Source: Hemileia vastatrix | Lineage: Eukaryota; Basidiomycota; Pucciniomycetes; Pucciniales; Zaghouaniaceae | Reading direction: 5' to 3' | DNA: 64,000 nt | Assembly (NCBI GenBank): GCA_030280995.1 | Contig: JASXTE010000007.1 | Location: forward strand, 19,135,501-19,199,500 | Part shown: one piece after another, positions 48,011-59,611 of the stretch | Numbering within the stretch: the first letter of the stretch is position 1 | How the letters are laid out: each line of letters starts with the position of its first letter | Notes under the pieces: model-generated | What the model saw: the letters and a program-made list of their open reading frames with translations, nothing else | What the model was told of the DNA's origin: nothing | Databases searched by the model: none | Position numbers and translations under genes: made by a program

Positions 48011-50753
48011 TTCCTCATACTTAGTTTTAAATTATTCATTTTTAATAGCATTTCTAAACCATTTTATTGTTACTAAGTAAAGTATAGCAATCTCTTGCAG
48101 TTCTAGCGTGTGTACAGGATGTTGCCATGATGCATGTATCCTTCTTTTGCAAAATTGATCTATATTTTATACTCTTTATGCATTACTAATTCACATGTAT
48201 ATTGTATATCTCATAACACATGTTTCATGTTGCATATTTTTGGTTTTATTAGATAATATATTTTGCATATCCATATTTCAAGTTTTATTTTCATTGTGTA
48301 TATTGAATAATGGATATTTCAGGTTATATGTTGCATTGTCAATCTTGAATACTGGATATTGCATTTTTCATTTCACATAGACATATTTTATTCATATATT
48401 CAACCTGTTTTCAATTTTTTTTCAAGCTGTGATTAATTTGTGTTTAATCTCTTATGAATTGTATTCTCAATTTTTTTACAACTAATTTCCTAACAGTTTG
48501 ATAATTGTTTCCTATAAGCCCTTCTAAAACTTCATAGCCTGCTGAGGAGAACATTCATTCAAGGAAGTTGGAATATGCTCTTCATAGATGTGTTATGCAT
48601 ATTCAAACTGATTAGTCGAAAATGTTGATTCATCACTAGAAAAAAAATCTGGCACCTGCTAGATGGTTCCCTAACTGACTGAATTATAGTATTTAAATTA
48701 AGACTAACACCTGCTAGAATGCACCAACATTTTTTGTACCTGGTGATGAATTATAAAATCCATATTAATTATCTCATTTCATTTTACACCTTCTGATGAT
48801 CATTAAATGATTTATAATGAAAAAAATATATTCAGAAGTGTAAAATGTATTATTAATATTCTCCTTCACCCTCTTACTTTTAATATATACCAATCTTGAT
48901 CATCTCCATAACAATGTGAGAAATAGTTTTGACATCATTTCATTTAACTTCTTTGATCTTTATTTTCATCATTTCAGCTATACATTGAGCTAGAAACTTC
49001 TCTTTAATAATAGCATCACCAGGATGTTTTTTGGTTGTTACAGTAATTGTTTTACCTGGAACATGATCCTGATTTAATTGAAATCTAACTCTTTTAACAT
49101 TTTTCTTTTGCTTCCATTGTGACTTGAACATGGGTCCACCAGGTATTTGTGTACCAGTCATTGTAGCTACTAACAAGCTGGCTACTGAGATTTGTACCAG
49201 CCAGGGGACACCATTAATATATATGTACAAAATTCAATATTATCACAAAAAATTTAAACTTGAGCTGTTTCAGTTTATAATAGTGGAAAATTAATTGTTT
49301 CCTTTAACTAAGGATTTGCTGGATATAATTTAAATATTAAGTATTTAGGTAATATAAATTCTATATTTTGTACTATTTGAATAAAATAAAACCCTAAATT
49401 GATGAGGTATCTTGAGAGGGATAATTGGCTATTTGAAACACTAGAGATGTTGAATTAAAAATTTTCATAAAATGAATACACATACTAAGTAGCTTATGTG
49501 GATATATAATAGCTGTTTAATATTTTTGATAAGATGCATAATTATTTTTATTAATGTCACTTCACGGGTGACCTTACCAGTCTAGGTTTTAATTAAATAG
49601 TGAGCTTCATTTAAATTAATATTAATATACCATTCAATTACTTAATAAAAAATCTACGTTTTGTGATTTCAAAATGATAGTATAATAGTATTTTAAAATA
49701 TTGAGTTATGAAGTGTGAACCTGACATAAATTCTAAGATAAGGTGGACACTTATGATTAACATTATATACATAAAACATAATGTACATATTAAATTATGT
49801 TATCTATGTTTAATTATTTGAATAAAATATAATTTTAAATTAGTGTGATTATTAGGGGGAGCCTAGTTAAATTGGATATGGTTAAGGAGTGATAAGAATG
49901 ACCCTTTAGAATATAAAAGTAATTGAAGTATATCATGTTTCTTAAACAAGTAAAGGTAGAAAATAGTTTACTCTTGTTCATTTTTGACAAAGGGTATCTG
50001 ATTTATTTCCAAAATGAAAATTCTTTGAAAAGCTATATATATTCTTTATAGCATACATCATATACCGATTTACACTATAATATCAATTTTTATTACACAT
50101 CTTATCCAACATATTCATTATATCTTGTTCTATTATATCATTAATGATAGCTGTATCACCATCATGACACTTGATGATCTCAGGTGTCTTATTAACTTGA
50201 TTTTTGCCATCAACTATGGGAATTTCATATTTCTTAATTTTTATAAATTCTTTCTGTTGAGGCTTGAACATGGGTTCAGTAGGTTGGAGTTCACCAGTCA
50301 TTTGGAATATTTTCCAGTTGGCTACACAGGTTGATACCAACTTGATCTAAAATTTATATAAAGATATGCTACTGTAATGTGATGATTATAATATTTTGAG
50401 ATAAACTTTTTTCTTTGAGCCTTTGTAGGCTCCATTGGTACTATTTGATTTCTTGTAGATCTAGTGTGATGATGCATACTTATTGCAAAATAATGGTGTG
50501 TCACATATTTTTTTTTCTTGAATGATGTAAAATTCTAAATTTTTGATATAATAAGGGGACCCTAAAACTTTTTAATATCTTGGTGGTAGACTTAGCATTA
50601 ACATAATATGCTTATACATTTTAACTACTTTTTAAAGTCATGTCATGGTTTTTTTTGAATAGAAGAAATATGTGACTGGTGAGTTTTTGTGGCACCAGGG
50701 ATCACTCAATCAAGAATTATTTTAAATTTTTTTTAAAATAAATATATTTTATA
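48011..50753. repeat. Monomer M15, between the two retroelements (short form)
   Basis: Begins with the right target-site copy of element 1 (48011-48015) and ends just before the left copy of element 2 (50754-50758). ORF A is at 48940-49161 and ORF B at 50083-50301. It has one 13-bp motif, unlike M14. Its right part resembles M14 (CACTAGAGATG, TATACCGATTTACAC, TTGCAAAATAATGG), as expected if the block containing element and flank was duplicated. Confidence 0.95.
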
Positions 50754-50758
50754 TTCCT
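50754..50758. repeat. Left target-site duplication of element 2 (TTCCT)
   Basis: Same pentamer at the same monomer position as for element 1. The right copy is at 59612-59616. Confidence 0.95.
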
Positions 50759-51935
50759 TGTCAGCCTAAATATCCTTAGGACTGAGTATTTCTTATGCTT
50801 AAAATAAGATAACCTTAATTAGATTAAGCTTATATCTTAAAAATAAGGTTAAAATAATAATATATATTATTTTATTATATATATATATATTTATTATTCT
50901 ATTATATAATTTATAATAGTTTAAATAGCTTATCCATGGCCTAATAATACTTATTAAGGTGTTAATGGAGTCATAATATACTTATCTTAAGTGATATGAA
51001 GTAATTATTGACATACATAAGCTTATATGTATACATAAATCTCATATTCAGTGAAATATGCAGTATATTATGTATATTTAGGTATATAAGTGGGTTTTAG
51101 CCCCTTAATAGCCTATAACCTTTGTTTATCTGCTTATTTTAGGTCATATGGACGAAATCAGTGGACTCACAACGCCTACAGAAGCATAGACACCTATATC
51201 AGGCGCATACACCCAGTTTGGACAACTAAAATTACTTCCTTGGATGGTTATTCACGGATTTATGGGTTGGAAAGATGTTTCTGGGTTAATGTGGATGCTT
51301 GGGGATGTTATTGGGGGCTTGGACATTTTATTTGTTTCCTTTATATGCTTTTAGTTTCATTAAATCTCTTTTTGATCTTTTATTTTACCTGTTTCTTTAT
51401 GGTATCCGCTTTTATCTGGGATTTCTATTTATGGTATGACTCTGTGTTATTATTAATAGTGATGGAGGGTCCTTACTGGAGGTCTGGGTGTTGAAACTGC
51501 TTGAAGTGGACGCCATGGGGAGGTGATGGGCCCTCACAGTGCTGTAATTGCCGGGGATAGCAGTGACATCATCTGGATTGAAGGTCTGTGCACTCCAGTG
51601 GATTTGGGTATAAGTAAGGAGGGATTTTGACAGTTTATTATCATCATTCAATTACTACACTTCAAATAAACATTACACTACAATTATTAACATTCAGAAA
51701 TATATTATAAAGCCCTTATAAATTGATATTATCTTTATAAAAGCTATAACTATATTTTATTCTTCTATTTTCCACCACTAGCACGCATTTAAATCCAAGT
51801 ATTGTGAGTTTAAATTGAGTATAACTATTCTATTAGTCTTCCCCTGAGGTTTAATCACTAAATCATTTATTAATAAGTAGTAGGACCATAAAATAACACT
51901 ATTATATCATACTTATATACTAGACTGTACTGACA
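50759..51935 (+). repeat. 5' LTR of element 2 (1177 bp)
   Basis: Matches the LTRs of element 1 by eye. TATA-like motifs are at 51083 and 51609 and AATAAA at 51665-51670. Confidence 0.96.
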
Positions 51936-52446
51936 ATTGGGGGTCTTTCCTTATATTTTACTTATTATTTAGTATAAGCCTTGGGACGTGATTTTTACCT
52001 TAGTACAACTCAAAATTAACCAAATATTTGGGTCTGCGGCATATTAGTGGGTCATCATAGCTCATTGACTGCGGAAAAGAACCCTTATAATAATTGTACT
52101 AATTTTTTATTATAAAAATTAGATATTTACAGTAGTAACTGTACCCAATATAAACCCAATTTCACTTGGTATTTGGACACCAATATAACACCCAATTAAA
52201 TTGGTATTTGGCTAAAGCTTGGTGAGCTAATTATTCACCCTTATAGAGGTCTAGTTAAACTTATTATTATATTTTTAACAGATTTTTTAGAATTTTTCTT
52301 ATATTTTATTTAAATAAATAAAGATATAAATTCAGGGTAAGCTCCATTGCTTTTTTATTAGTAATACAATTACTAATATCTTTTGTCTACTAATTCCACA
52401 GAATTTTTTCCTTTTGTAGACGTAAAATATTGTTATTCTGAACAAT
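51936..52446 (+). other. ATG-free leader of element 2, with primer-binding site and candidate intron
   Basis: The candidate primer-binding site is at 51938-51951. The intron-like segment GTAAGC...TACTAATTCCACAG is at 52337-52401. There is no ATG before 52447. Confidence 0.65.
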
Positions 52447-55400
52447 ATGAGTGCTCCTCAGGATAGTGTAAGTGAACAGCCTGCTTATAATACCAGGTCT
52501 AAAGCTAATAAAAACTTTCCAGGACATCACCATGGAGGGACAACAGTACCCCCAACCAGAAAGCATGAGTGTAGAGGAAAAGGACGCCCTCTTAAAAAAG
52601 ATAACTATCAAAAAGACGTCTCCTCCTCTTCAGGATCAACTGTCCCATCTGGCCAAACAGGTTCTGAAGCTAGAGGAATCAAAATCTCTCATGTTCAAAG
52701 AAGTAGAGCAGTTGCAAAACAATTGCAAGGTAGGATTTCAGCAGATGAATCAGGCAATGGCAGAATTAAAGGGAGGCCAGCCCAGTCAATCAAATCAGCA
52801 ACCCCCTATCCAAGGAGGGTCCACTCACTCCCAGGAGAAAATCCTGGTAGACAAATGGAAATGGGACTGGTTTCACCAACAGTGGACAAGCCACAGTTGC
52901 AACAGGGATCCACCCCCTCATCTGACTTCCTCAGCTCACCCTTACAAGGGAAAAAAGCGCCAAAAATCAGGCCTGGCAACCATCCCTTGGTAAGTAACTT
53001 ACCCTCTCAGATTAGACATAATACTGATAATTACAATATAGGTAATTCTATTGATGTTAAATCTGTACAAAAAATAGAGGAGGATTTAAGAAATTTGGGT
53101 TTTAGAGTAGATACACCTGACTTGTCTTTTATCCATAATAACAGTACTATATACAATGATAATACAGTTAATCCTCAGTTGCAACCACCTACTAGTGAGA
53201 TGAGAAGTTCACAGGAGAGTGAGAGAATTGAAAAGGAGGACATGGAATATTTTAACAATAATCCAACTGTCCATAGAATTGTTTCAGCATTGTGGAATAG
53301 AATGACTGATTGTGAGGAACAGACAGTTAAGCTCACTAGTGATACAATTTCATCCTTAACATTGAACATTTCTCAATTAGCAACACGTAATAAAGAATTA
53401 GAGAAAGAACATTTGTCTCTAACTCTTAAATATGATTCATTGAGTAATAAATATAATGACCTTTCAAACAAATGTTGTGAGTTAGAAAAATTATATGAAA
53501 CACACTTATTAAAAACTGAATCAAGAACAAAGTTATCTTTTGCACAGACAAATCAAAGTGTCTCTGAGCTGCTACAAAGATTAACTAAAGTTGAGATTGA
53601 AACTGCCAATCTACTAATGAATCAGGATAATCATAAGTATAATCAATATAATAATAATCCTTTCATTGGCAAAAGTGAATCTCATTCCTTCCCTGTACCA
53701 CCACAATTAAAACCATCTGGTGGTAGTGTCAAATCTGAAAATGTAAGTCACAAATCCGTGCAGGAAGAAATACAAGACCATTTATCAAAAGTAAATGAGT
53801 TGTTGAATTTACCTAAGATTAGTGAGATAAAATCCAATCAGAAGAACTGGCCTAAGATAGATCAGTACCCAACTTATGATGGGGAAGCCAGCTCTGATTG
53901 GCAACATTTTATTCAAAGAATTGACAACTTGAAATTCTCATATAAGTTACCAGATGAAGAGATAACATCAAAATTAATTTCTTTATTTAAGGATGTTGCT
54001 TTATTATGGTTTGAAGCTGTCTTAAGTGAGGGTAGAGACTACTCTTGGGCTGAATGGAAACAACTTATTGAAAAACAATTTGGAGGTTCTAAATTCAGAC
54101 TTACTCAGCAGAGACTGTATGAGAAGACTAGGTATAATCCGTTGAATGGTGACAAACCTATGGTATTTTTAAAGAATTTAAACAAAATATTAAAAGCCAT
54201 TGAGCCTCATATGGATTTTAACTTATGGAAAGATAAGATAATATACAAATTACCTATATCTGTCAGAGACATTGTTGTAGCTAGAACATTAAATGTTACT
54301 GAATATTCTGACTTTATTAATATTTGCAATGAAATATTATTGAACCATAAGTATGAATCAAGGTATTCCACTTATAAACAAAATGTTGAACCTGTAAAAT
54401 CTCAGAATTCAAAAACACTTCAGGAGAAGCAGAAAAAACCTACTGCACCTGTAGTACCTAAAAAGTATGAAACAAATACTTGTTATAAGTGTAACAAACC
54501 TTGGGTAAAAGGTCACAAATGTGAGAAAAACATAAATATTGTTGAAAATCAACGTGAATCTGAAACTGAAACTGAAAAAAGTAAAGAATCAAGTGATTAT
54601 GACAGCAATATCTCATATAGTGATGAAAATGAAGTCTGTATGTTGGAAGATGATTTGTCCATCTTTGAAAATCCAATATTAAATATGGACTCAAATGAAT
54701 CTTTAATGAATTTTGAGGATGCTGAAATCATTAAGGATATACAAGCTGATAACTTTAAAATGACACCTATCACGGTTCCAGCTATCATTTCTGGTGAAAA
54801 TGTTAATATAGTATTGGACACAGGAGCTGCTGGTTCAGTTGTTTCCACTAATACATTACAGAAAATTGATAGTGAATATAAGTTTAAGCTTGAACCACTT
54901 CAGAATAAAAATTGGAGAGGTTTTGGATCAGTACTACACCCCATTGGTAAATACAAAGCTGCTGTTTTCTTCAAACACCAACATGGTTATGTAAGGGTAA
55001 CTTGTGACTTTGTAGTAATGAATAATACAAATTGTAGTAACTGTTTTATCATTGGAAATGATATTCTGACTAAATTTGGTGTAAAATTAGACCCTGCTAA
55101 TAATAATTTTACAATTGGCATGAATGGTAAAAGGAAATTTAAAATAAATTCTTTTAACACAGTCTTACACATTGAGTCAGTAACAAATTCCCCGTCTAAA
55201 GGAAGAGAATCCAATGAGATGGAACTTCTGGAAACAGAAATTTCAAAAGCATCATTTGGCACTCAGATAAGTGAAACTGAGAAAGATAATATTTTGGAAT
55301 TAATTAAAGCTTTTCCAATGGCTTTTGCACATGGTACAAATGAACTTGGCCTTGTAAAAGATCATGAAATGAAAATTAGTTTAACCTGTGACATGGATAA

Positions 55401-58314
55401 TATTCCTGCTAGTCTTAAAAAGAAACCATATCCTGCTTCACCAATGAAGAGGAAAGACATAGAGGATAATATTAAGATGTTATTAAAGATGAACATTCTT
55501 GAGAAGGTTGAAACTACACCAAAATATTGTGTAATATCACCAGTGCTGATTTCTTATGAACAAGATAAAGCAAGACTGTGCGGTGATTATAGAGCATTAA
55601 ATACATTTACAGTAGATGATATTTATCCCTTGCCAAGGATTGCCTCTATACATGCTACCCTTAAAGGTGCTAAATATATAAGTTGCCTAGATGGAAATAA
55701 AGGGTACCATCAAATTCCTGTTGAAAAGAATTCACAGAACTTTTTGTTGATAACAACACACATGGGAATTTATAAGTATGTCAGAATGCCATTTGGACCA
55801 AAGAATGCTCCATCAGTATTTCAAAAGTTAATGGATATAACATTCCATAATGAAATGATTGAGGGATGGCTAATGGTATACATTGATGACATCATAGTGT
55901 TCTCTAAAACTTTTGATGAACACTTAATCCATTTAAGGAAAGTATTTCAGAAAATGGATGAAATAAAAATGACCCTTGCATTGAAAAAATGTAAATTTGG
56001 GTTTGAATCTTTAAAAGTGCTTGGTCATATTGTATCTGGCTTACAAATATGTGTAGACCAAAATAAAGTGGCTGCAATAAAGAATATTGGCATTCCTCAA
56101 AATGTGAAGGATGTACAATCTTTTCTTGGAATGTGTGGTTATTATAGACAATATATAAAAAACTACCAATCAATTGCTGCACCGCTGACCACACTGATAA
56201 AGAAATCAGAAGCTTTCATTTGGAATAATGAAAGACAACAAGCTTTTAATAAGTTGAAAGAATGTTTAATGACAGCTCCTATCTTGGGATTACCAGATTT
56301 CCAATTAACTTTTGTATTATATACAGATGCAAGTTTTATTGGACTGGGTGCTGCTTTGCATCAAAAACAACTTATTGAAGGTAAAATGTCAGAAGTAGTA
56401 ATCTGCTATATTTCACGTACTCTGAGAAGTAGTGAATTGAAATATGGTGCTACTCAACTTGAATGTTTGGCAGTAGTATGGGCTCTTGAAAAGCTACATT
56501 ATTACCTTGAAGACCAAAAATTTGAGTTAATAACTGACTGTAGTGCAGTTAAGTCACTCTTAAACATGAAAACTCCTAATAGACACATGTTTAGATGGCA
56601 ATTAGCTGTACAAGAATACAGAGGACGGATGACTATTACACATAGAGCAGGAACCTTGCACTCTAATGTAGATCTGTTATCTAGAGTACCTCTGCCTAAT
56701 AATGATGATAATCCTGCTTATGTTCCTGAATCAGAGATTATTAACATTTATGGCATTTATATTGTAGATCTTGAGGATGAATTTATGCAATCAATTCTTG
56801 ATAATTATAATTCAGATCCTGACTTAAGTAAATTAACTACAATATTAAATGATCCATCTAATGCTTCAATGAATGTTTTAATAAAAACATTACCAGATAA
56901 GTATAAAGAGGCATTAGAGAAAGGAAAATTTTCCATTGAGGATGATTTTATATATTACAGGAAAAAATTAAGTAATGTAATTGTAATTCCCCCTTCAATG
57001 AAGGAGTTAATGTTAAGTATATGTCATGATGATATATTAGCAGGTCATTTTGACTACCATAAAACATTAACCAGAGTAAAAAACACAGCTTGGTGGATTA
57101 ACATGTCTGAGGATGTTCAGAAATATGTTGAAACATGTGATTCTTGTCAAAAATCTAAAAGATTAACAGGAAAAAGAGCTGGTTTATTACAACAAATTGA
57201 GCAACCAAAAGCTCCATGGGAAATTATTAACATGGACTTTGTAACAGGTTTGCCAATAGCAGGGCATAAGAGTTATAACTCCTGCTGGGTAATTGTAGAT
57301 AGATTTACAAAGATGTGTAAATTTATTCCTACCCACAAAGAGGTTTCTGCAAAGGACTTAGCTTTTTTATGGTGGACACAAATGTTAAATACAGCAGGTT
57401 TCCCCAAAGCAATAGTTTCTGACAGAGATCCTAAATTTACTTCTGAGTTCTGGACGTCACTTATGGATGTTTCAGGGTGTCAATTAAAACTTTCTACAGC
57501 ACACCATCCACAAACTGATGGGCTAGCAGAGAGAATGATACAAACCTTAGAAGATATGATAAGAAGATACTGTGCTTTTGGTCTTAATTTTAAAGACAAT
57601 GACAAATTCACGCATGATTGGGTAACCCTTATCCCAGGTTTAGAATTTGCATATAATAGTACAGTACATTCTGTCACTGGAAAAAAGCCATTTGAGTTAT
57701 GGTTGGGTTATGTACCTAATACCCCTGCTAAAACTCTTAATAAGTTACCTAGATTGGATATTCATCCAGGTACTAAATCTTTTCTTCAGATGCAAGAATT
57801 ATGCAGAAAACATGCTCAAGAATGTATAAATAAGGCTTTTGAGTATGAAAAGAAAAGATGGGATAAAGCCCATAAAGAACAAATGTTCAAAGAGGGTGAT
57901 GAAGTCCTTATTTCAACGCTACATTTCAATTTAAATGGTAATGTTAAATTGAAGGATCCATTCATTGGACCATTTGTAGTTAAAAAGATGGTTGGTAATA
58001 ATGCTGTTGAGGTTATTCTATATGCACCTTATGATAGAAAACATCCAGTATTTCCTATTTCTCTTATAAAACCATACCATTCTAATGATACTGCTCTCTT
58101 TCCAAGAAGATCAGGAAGGCATAAACAGCAACCTGAAGAAATAGTGGAAAAAGCAGAAATTGAAAAGATACTTAAAAAGAGACACCTTACAAAAGAAAAG
58201 GGAGTTGAGTATCTACTAAGATTTAAAAATAAATCAAGTGAATATGACCAGTGGATTCCAGAAAATGAAATCTCTGATCTTAAAAATCTCTTGAAAAAAT
58301 TTAAATCTAAATAA
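52447..58314 (+). CDS. Gag-Pol polyprotein of element 2 (1955 aa)
   Basis: Intact frame with the same domain order and key residues as the copy at 40846. The only protein difference is residue 1844, directly after the GPF motif of the integrase C-terminal region: valine here (GTA at 57976-57978), leucine in element 1 (TTA at 46375-46377). Valine or isoleucine after GPF is what I would expect from related elements, so the leucine of element 1 may be the derived state. Confidence 0.95.
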   Translation: MSAPQDSVSEQPAYNTRSKANKNFPGHHHGGTTVPPTRKHECRGKGRPLKKDNYQKDVSSSSGSTVPSGQTGSEARGIKISHVQRSRAVAKQLQGRISADESGNGRIKGRPAQSIKSATPYPRRVHSLPGENPGRQMEMGLVSPTVDKPQLQQGSTPSSDFLSSPLQGKKAPKIRPGNHPLVSNLPSQIRHNTDNYNIGNSIDVKSVQKIEEDLRNLGFRVDTPDLSFIHNNSTIYNDNTVNPQLQPPTSEMRSSQESERIEKEDMEYFNNNPTVHRIVSALWNRMTDCEEQTVKLTSDTISSLTLNISQLATRNKELEKEHLSLTLKYDSLSNKYNDLSNKCCELEKLYETHLLKTESRTKLSFAQTNQSVSELLQRLTKVEIETANLLMNQDNHKYNQYNNNPFIGKSESHSFPVPPQLKPSGGSVKSENVSHKSVQEEIQDHLSKVNELLNLPKISEIKSNQKNWPKIDQYPTYDGEASSDWQHFIQRIDNLKFSYKLPDEEITSKLISLFKDVALLWFEAVLSEGRDYSWAEWKQLIEKQFGGSKFRLTQQRLYEKTRYNPLNGDKPMVFLKNLNKILKAIEPHMDFNLWKDKIIYKLPISVRDIVVARTLNVTEYSDFINICNEILLNHKYESRYSTYKQNVEPVKSQNSKTLQEKQKKPTAPVVPKKYETNTCYKCNKPWVKGHKCEKNINIVENQRESETETEKSKESSDYDSNISYSDENEVCMLEDDLSIFENPILNMDSNESLMNFEDAEIIKDIQADNFKMTPITVPAIISGENVNIVLDTGAAGSVVSTNTLQKIDSEYKFKLEPLQNKNWRGFGSVLHPIGKYKAAVFFKHQHGYVRVTCDFVVMNNTNCSNCFIIGNDILTKFGVKLDPANNNFTIGMNGKRKFKINSFNTVLHIESVTNSPSKGRESNEMELLETEISKASFGTQISETEKDNILELIKAFPMAFAHGTNELGLVKDHEMKISLTCDMDNIPASLKKKPYPASPMKRKDIEDNIKMLLKMNILEKVETTPKYCVISPVLISYEQDKARLCGDYRALNTFTVDDIYPLPRIASIHATLKGAKYISCLDGNKGYHQIPVEKNSQNFLLITTHMGIYKYVRMPFGPKNAPSVFQKLMDITFHNEMIEGWLMVYIDDIIVFSKTFDEHLIHLRKVFQKMDEIKMTLALKKCKFGFESLKVLGHIVSGLQICVDQNKVAAIKNIGIPQNVKDVQSFLGMCGYYRQYIKNYQSIAAPLTTLIKKSEAFIWNNERQQAFNKLKECLMTAPILGLPDFQLTFVLYTDASFIGLGAALHQKQLIEGKMSEVVICYISRTLRSSELKYGATQLECLAVVWALEKLHYYLEDQKFELITDCSAVKSLLNMKTPNRHMFRWQLAVQEYRGRMTITHRAGTLHSNVDLLSRVPLPNNDDNPAYVPESEIINIYGIYIVDLEDEFMQSILDNYNSDPDLSKLTTILNDPSNASMNVLIKTLPDKYKEALEKGKFSIEDDFIYYRKKLSNVIVIPPSMKELMLSICHDDILAGHFDYHKTLTRVKNTAWWINMSEDVQKYVETCDSCQKSKRLTGKRAGLLQQIEQPKAPWEIINMDFVTGLPIAGHKSYNSCWVIVDRFTKMCKFIPTHKEVSAKDLAFLWWTQMLNTAGFPKAIVSDRDPKFTSEFWTSLMDVSGCQLKLSTAHHPQTDGLAERMIQTLEDMIRRYCAFGLNFKDNDKFTHDWVTLIPGLEFAYNSTVHSVTGKKPFELWLGYVPNTPAKTLNKLPRLDIHPGTKSFLQMQELCRKHAQECINKAFEYEKKRWDKAHKEQMFKEGDEVLISTLHFNLNGNVKLKDPFIGPFVVKKMVGNNAVEVILYAPYDRKHPVFPISLIKPYHSNDTALFPRRSGRHKQQPEEIVEKAEIEKILKKRHLTKEKGVEYLLRFKNKSSEYDQWIPENEISDLKNLLKKFKSK
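52532..52993 (+). CDS. Overlapping +1-frame ORF in element 2 (153 aa)
   Basis: Identical in position and sequence to the overlapping ORF at 40931-41392, including the ACCATGG start context. Because the two elements are recent duplicates, its preservation here adds no independent evidence for selection. Confidence 0.5.
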   Translation: MEGQQYPQPESMSVEEKDALLKKITIKKTSPPLQDQLSHLAKQVLKLEESKSLMFKEVEQLQNNCKVGFQQMNQAMAELKGGQPSQSNQQPPIQGGSTHSQEKILVDKWKWDWFHQQWTSHSCNRDPPPHLTSSAHPYKGKKRQKSGLATIPW

Positions 58315-58434
58315 TACTGTTCATTCAGTATATGTATTATAAAAATTATTTTTTATTTTATTATTTCATTCCTTAAGATTAATTAAAATGTTTTAACATT
58401 TTTTTTATTATTGTTCTTTTTTGGAGTGAGGGAG
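58315..58434 (+). other. 3' untranslated region and polypurine tract of element 2
   Basis: AT-rich trailer, T-rich box, then GGAGTGAGGGAG at 58423-58434 against the 3' LTR. Confidence 0.85.
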
Positions 58435-59611
58435 TGTCAGCCTAAATATCCTTAGGACTGAGTATTTCTTATGCTTAAAATAAGATAACCTTAATTAGAT
58501 TAAGCTTATATCTTAAAAATAAGGTTAAAATAATAATATATATTATTTTATTATATATATATATATTTATTATTCTATTATATAATTTATAATAGTTTAA
58601 ATAGCTTATCCATGGCCTAATAATACTTATTAAGGTGTTAATGGAGTCATAATATACTTATCTTAAGTGATATGAAGTAATTATTGACATACATAAGCTT
58701 ATATGTATACATAAATCTCATATTCAGTGAAATATGCAGTATATTATGTATATTTAGGTATATAAGTGGGTTTTAGCCCCTTAATAGCCTATAACCTTTG
58801 TTTATCTGCTTATTTTAGGTCATATGGACGAAATCAGTGGACTCACAACGCCTACAGAAGCATAGACACCTATATCAGGCGCATACACCCAGTTTGGACA
58901 ACTAAAATTACTTCCTTGGATGGTTATTCACGGATTTATGGGTTGGAAAGATGTTTCTGGGTTAATGTGGATGCTTGGGGATGTTATTGGGGGCTTGGAC
59001 ATTTTATTTGTTTCCTTTATATGCTTTTAGTTTCATTAAATCTCTTTTTGATCTTTTATTTTACCTGTTTCTTTATGGTATCCGCTTTTATCTGGGATTT
59101 CTATTTATGGTATGACTCTGTGTTATTATTAATAGTGATGGAGGGTCCTTACTGGAGGTCTGGGTGTTGAAACTGCTTGAAGTGGACGCCATGGGGAGGT
59201 GATGGGCCCTCACAGTGCTGTAATTGCCGGGGATAGCAGTGACATCATCTGGATTGAAGGTCTGTGCACTCCAGTGGATTTGGGTATAAGTAAGGAGGGA
59301 TTTTGACAGTTTATTATCATCATTCAATTACTACACTTCAAATAAACATTACACTACAATTATTAACATTCAGAAATATATTATAAAGCCCTTATAAATT
59401 GATATTATCTTTATAAAAGCTATAACTATATTTTATTCTTCTATTTTCCACCACTAGCACGCATTTAAATCCAAGTATTGTGAGTTTAAATTGAGTATAA
59501 CTATTCTATTAGTCTTCCCCTGAGGTTTAATCACTAAATCATTTATTATAAAGTAGTAGGACCATAAAATAACACTATTATATCATACTTATATACTAGA
59601 CTGTACTGACA
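58435..59611 (+). repeat. 3' LTR of element 2 (1177 bp)
   Basis: Same as the other LTRs except positions 59549-59550, where TTATTATAAAG replaces TTATTAATAAG (AT changed to TA). Confidence 0.95.

Larger units (their letters stand above)
50759..59611 (+). mobile_element. Ty3/gypsy LTR retrotransposon (chromovirus), element 2, complete
   Basis: 8853 bp, same boundaries, orientation, target pentamer and monomer position as element 1, displaced by 11,601 bp. The protein differs at one residue, and the 3' LTR differs by two adjacent bases. Structure is otherwise as described for element 1. It arose most simply by tandem duplication of element plus monomer, not by a second insertion. Confidence 0.97.

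Noticed and set aside
50759..59611. Independent, site-specific second insertion
   Set aside because: Identical position, orientation and target copy, together with private flanking variants and near-identical sequence, are explained by a single duplication of element plus monomer.
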